A stretch of DNA of 7,234 nt from positions 1 through 7,234 of the forward strand of contig CAYWFX010000087.1 of assembly GCA_964457945.1 (NCBI GenBank). The letters run 5' to 3'. The position numbers were made by a program, and so were the translations under genes. Positions 4,728 to 7,234 of the stretch are shown here, one piece after another. The first letter of the stretch is position 1. Each line of letters starts with the position of its first letter. Below the pieces are notes generated by a model. It searched no databases, was not told where the DNA came from, and was given only the letters and a program-made list of their open reading frames with translations. This stretch comes from PHAA01 sp964457945. Lineage in GTDB: Bacteria > Bacillota > Syntrophomonadia > Syntrophomonadales > Syntrophomonadaceae.

Positions 4728-5305
4728 CCCTCCATTGCTCGGCGCAGAGTTATTTCGTCAGCAAATTCTATGTCTCCTCCTACCGGTAGCCCGTGGGCTA
4801 AGCGGGTAACTCTTACCTTCTGCTTGCCAATAACAGAAGCCAAATACCGCGACGTAATTTCTCCATCAATGTTAGGATTAAGCGCCAGAATTACTTCGTT
4901 CACTTCCCCCTCACCTAAAATTTTAAGCAGGGGTAACAGATTCATTTCTCCCAGGTCGTTATCATCCATCAGCTTGAAACTACGGTTCAACACAAAATAT
5001 TTACCCTTATAACCAGTTCTTTCAAGCGCAATAATGTCACTCGCTTCCTCCACTATACATAAATTGCTTCTATCTCGCTCCGGATCACAACATATATGGC
5101 AGGGATCCATATCTGTCAGGTATCCGCAAACCGAACAAGGAAATACCTTTTCCCGAGCATCCAGAAGGATTTGCGACAGCTGCCGAACCTCCTCTATAGG
5201 CATCTTCAATATGTAAAGAGCCAATCGCTGGGCCGTCTTAGGACCTATCGTCGGCAGTTTCAGCAGTTGGTCAATCAATTTCTCCAGTGGTCTGGCTAAT
5301 CTCAT
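4712..5305 (-). CDS. recR: Recombination mediator protein RecR
   Basis: The 197-aa protein has normal RecR length and order: a helix-hairpin-helix with LPTIGPKTAQRLA (18-30), a C4 zinc finger (C57, C60, C69, C72), a Toprim domain opening LCIVEEASD (82-90) with E86, NPNIDGE (143-149) as the second acidic Toprim element, and the C-terminal AHGLPVGGDIEFADEITLRRA (170-190, key residues G172, G176 and D178). RecR with RecO and RecF helps load RecA at gaps and stalled forks. The segment after the first Toprim strand, NRSFKLMDDNDLGEMN (107-122), departs from the usual glycine-rich GG..SP..G.GP loop. ATG 5305 has AGGAGG six bases upstream, and the gene follows ybaB by 33 bp. Confidence 0.96.
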   Translation of the reverse strand: MRLARPLEKLIDQLLKLPTIGPKTAQRLALYILKMPIEEVRQLSQILLDAREKVFPCSVCGYLTDMDPCHICCDPERDRSNLCIVEEASDIIALERTGYKGKYFVLNRSFKLMDDNDLGEMNLLPLLKILGEGEVNEVILALNPNIDGEITSRYLASVIGKQKVRVTRLAHGLPVGGDIEFADEITLRRAMEGRKEL

Positions 5306-5338
5306 GCTTTTCCTCCTAGATGAATTTCGAAATTAAGC

Positions 5339-5668
5339 TTACAATCCTGGTATGTTCAGTCCCCCGGTTATCTTAGCCATCTCTGCGGATACCATGTCCT
5401 GAGACTGTTTAATGGCATCGTTTATTGCGGCCATAATCAGGTCTTCGAGCATTTCCACATCCTCCGGGTCAACTACCTCTGGCTTAATCTTAATTTCCAA
5501 GATATGCTGCTTACCATTCACCTTGGCTATAACCACTCCACCACCCGCAGAGCCCTCAATGATCCGCTCCTGTAACTCAGCCTGCGTCTTGGCCATTTCC
5601 TCCTGCATTTTTTTAGCTTGTTTCATCATCTGATTCATGTTGGATCCGCCCATGGGATTAAATTTCAT
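5339..5668 (-). CDS. ybaB: YbaB/EbfC family nucleoid-associated protein
   Basis: This 109-aa protein has the family's methionine-rich start (MKFNPMGGSNMNQMMKQAKK), a long N-terminal helix (about residues 10-37), a central sheet with GGGVVIAKVNGKQHILEIKI (43-62), PEDVEMLEDLIMAAINDA (68-85), and the glycine-rich end ITGGLNIPGL. YbaB/EbfC proteins are dimers that bind DNA and act in nucleoid organisation. The gene almost always lies between dnaX and recR, as here. ATG 5668 has AAGGAGG whose first bases overlap the dnaX stop codon, so translation is probably coupled. Confidence 0.95.
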   Translation of the reverse strand: MKFNPMGGSNMNQMMKQAKKMQEEMAKTQAELQERIIEGSAGGGVVIAKVNGKQHILEIKIKPEVVDPEDVEMLEDLIMAAINDAIKQSQDMVSAEMAKITGGLNIPGL

Positions 5669-5681
5669 TCTATTTTCCTCC

Positions 5682-7202
5682 TTATTCTTTTACCTCTACT
5701 ATGTCCTCACCAAAATATTCAATGGCTTTTTTCACAATTATATCATTATATTGACTGTCTTCCAGAAAGATAAACTGCACCTCAACTTCGCGTTTGAATA
5801 TTTCCCTTATTACTACATCTACTATTTCTCGGTTTCCTTTTTCCTCCATTCTTTCCTTATGAAATCTGTATCCCTTGCGAAAGCCGATAAAGATGGTATC
5901 CCCTTTGACACCAAGCAATTTTCCCTGGGATAGGAGAGCATGGGTGGGTATTTTCTTTTCTTTTACCCCGGCCAACAAGCGGTTCCACAATACTTCCCTG
6001 GCATCATTTCTTTCGCTTTTATCATGGCTTTCATTGCTTTCGCTTTTGCCTCGTTGTCTTGGGGCAACCCCTTTCTGAGCTATGGCAGCGGGTTCTGACC
6101 TTACTTCCTTTGGAGCAAATAAGGCTGCCATTTCTAACAATGCCATTTCCAGCAGATACTTCTGTCCTTCGCTAAACCTTAGCTTCTCACCGGTCTCCAT
6201 TATCATTCGTAAAGACTGCAAAATCTGATTTTTATCTGCTTTCAGCGCTTGTTTCTTTAGGAATTCATGGCTTTGCTCACCTGCCATTACCAGCTCGGCT
6301 TCCTCTCCCGCTAGTTTGTATAATAGTAAATCGCGCAGGTAGAGTGCCGTTTCTCGAGCTAACTGCCCGGCCTCTTTACCTTGATTCAAGGCCTTATTCA
6401 GCATAGACACAGTGGAAACCAAGTCTTCGGCAATAACTTTATCAATAAGCTGGGCTATGAACAAGTCATCAACCAATCCCAGCACTTCCAGCACGTCCGC
6501 CTTACTAAGGCTGCCATCCTTATATGAATATAGCTGATCCAACATACCCAAAGCATCACGCATACCCCCATTAGCCCGACGGCCGATCAGGGACAATGCC
6601 TCCCCTTCTATTTCAATGCCATTACTGGCAGCTACGTCTCTTAATCGGGCACTGATCTGGGTTAGGGTTAACCTGCGGAAATTATATTTCTGACAGCGAG
6701 ATAGTATGGTACTAGGAATCTTGTGGGCCTCAGTGGTAGCAAGTATAAATATTACCGATTCCGGGGGCTCCTCCAGGGTCTTCAAAAGGGCATTGAATGC
6801 CTCAGTGGTCAACATGTGCACTTCATCTATTATGTAGACCTTTTTCTTTCCCTGGGCAGGCATTATCCTAACTTTTTCCCTCAAATCACGAATTTCATCT
6901 ATCCCCCGATTTGAGGCCGCATCTATCTCTATCACATCCATAAAATTGCCGTTATTAATATCCTGGCAGGAAAGGCATGTATTGCAGGGTTCTCCCTCAA
7001 TGCGGTTCTCGCAGTTCACTGCTTTGGCCAGAATTTTAGCGATACTGGTTTTACCCGTTCCTCTGGGGCCACAAAAAAGATAGGCATGGGTCAGCCGGTC
7101 TTCCCGCACTGAATTCTGCAGGGCGATAACCGTCTGCTCTTGTCCCACCACTTCTTCAAATCTTTGGGGTCTCCAAACCCGGTATAAAGCTAGATATGCC
7201 AT
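5682..7202 (-). CDS. dnaX: DNA polymerase III subunit gamma/tau
   Basis: The 506-aa clamp-loader ATPase starts MAYLALYRVWRPQRF. It shows Walker A GPRGTGKT (45-52), a zinc module (C64, C73, C76, C79), Walker B IIDEVHML (124-131), sensor 1 region FILATTEAHKIP (152-163), the SRC arginine-finger motif (168-170) and sensor 2 GGMRDAL (212-218). A lid and oligomerisation domain follows to about 365, then a charged linker (about 368-402, rich in E, K, S, N) and a C-terminal domain to 506 that likely provides the tau contact with polymerase. It loads the beta clamp at the replication fork. I see no convincing slippery heptamer with a downstream stem that would give a short gamma form. ATG 7202 has GGGGAGG eight bases upstream. 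Confidence 0.97.
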   Translation of the reverse strand: MAYLALYRVWRPQRFEEVVGQEQTVIALQNSVREDRLTHAYLFCGPRGTGKTSIAKILAKAVNCENRIEGEPCNTCLSCQDINNGNFMDVIEIDAASNRGIDEIRDLREKVRIMPAQGKKKVYIIDEVHMLTTEAFNALLKTLEEPPESVIFILATTEAHKIPSTILSRCQKYNFRRLTLTQISARLRDVAASNGIEIEGEALSLIGRRANGGMRDALGMLDQLYSYKDGSLSKADVLEVLGLVDDLFIAQLIDKVIAEDLVSTVSMLNKALNQGKEAGQLARETALYLRDLLLYKLAGEEAELVMAGEQSHEFLKKQALKADKNQILQSLRMIMETGEKLRFSEGQKYLLEMALLEMAALFAPKEVRSEPAAIAQKGVAPRQRGKSESNESHDKSERNDAREVLWNRLLAGVKEKKIPTHALLSQGKLLGVKGDTIFIGFRKGYRFHKERMEEKGNREIVDVVIREIFKREVEVQFIFLEDSQYNDIIVKKAIEYFGEDIVEVKE

Positions 7203-7234
7203 AAAAATCGCCTCCCCTGACCGACATCTAAGCT
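7203..7234 (-). other. dnaX upstream leader fragment
   Basis: Only 32 bases remain upstream of dnaX. They hold the ribosome site GGGGAGG, but no promoter can be judged. In Bacillus the SRP RNA gene precedes dnaX; too little sequence is present to recognise one here. Confidence 0.5.

Noticed and set aside
4336..4809. Plus-strand open frame of 157 codons opposite recR and yaaL
   Set aside because: It is antisense to two well-supported genes, shows no family motif, and has a composition typical of a shadow frame.
5930..5970. A-rich stretch in dnaX as a programmed frameshift site
   Set aside because: The codons (GTA AAA GAA AAG AAA) give no A AAA AAG-type slippery heptamer, and no nearby strong stem or early stop codon in the shifted frame was identified.

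Overview
All convincing genes lie on the minus strand, so the window reads biologically from right to left. The gene order dnaX - ybaB - recR - yaaL (DUF2508) - bofA is the conserved replication/recombination/sporulation block of endospore-forming Firmicutes. The next operon encodes a four-subunit, ferredoxin-linked 2-oxoacid oxidoreductase, which points to a strict anaerobe. Together they suggest a clostridial (class Clostridia) chromosome of moderate GC, possibly near Syntrophomonadaceae. That last placement is an impression from memory, not a search result.

Layout from right to left: (1) 7202-4013 is a block of five genes: DNA polymerase III gamma/tau, the YbaB/EbfC nucleoid protein, RecR, a YaaL-like small protein, and BofA. 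It ends in a large imperfect palindrome (3931-3998) followed by nine T on the minus strand, which looks like a REP-like element serving as a Rho-independent terminator. (2) 3692-3921 is a regulatory region with a good sigma-A promoter (TTGACG-18 bp-TATACT) preceded by two exact 16-bp direct repeats 23 bp apart. (3) 3691-208 is an operon of a P-loop ATPase of unknown function followed by the alpha, beta, gamma and ferredoxin-like delta subunits of a KOR/VOR-type oxidoreductase, with tight or overlapping junctions from alpha onward. (4) 207-1 carries a near-ideal strong promoter (A/T-rich UP-like element, TTGACA, 17 bp, extended -10 TGaTAAGAT), a hairpin and a boxA-like sequence. This looks like the leader of an rRNA operon whose 16S gene would lie just past the left edge.

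How the genes fit together: the first block is housekeeping (clamp loading, nucleoid organisation, recombinational repair) joined to a sporulation checkpoint gene. The second block makes a TPP- and iron-sulfur-dependent enzyme that interconverts a 2-oxoacid and its acyl-CoA with ferredoxin as electron carrier. The leading ATPase is the least understood member and may serve the enzyme's assembly or regulation. No wholly new system is evident. The most interesting items are the ATPase-KOR linkage with its repeat-bearing promoter, the G7 tract at the gamma/delta junction where loss of one base would fuse the two genes, and the palindromic terminator.
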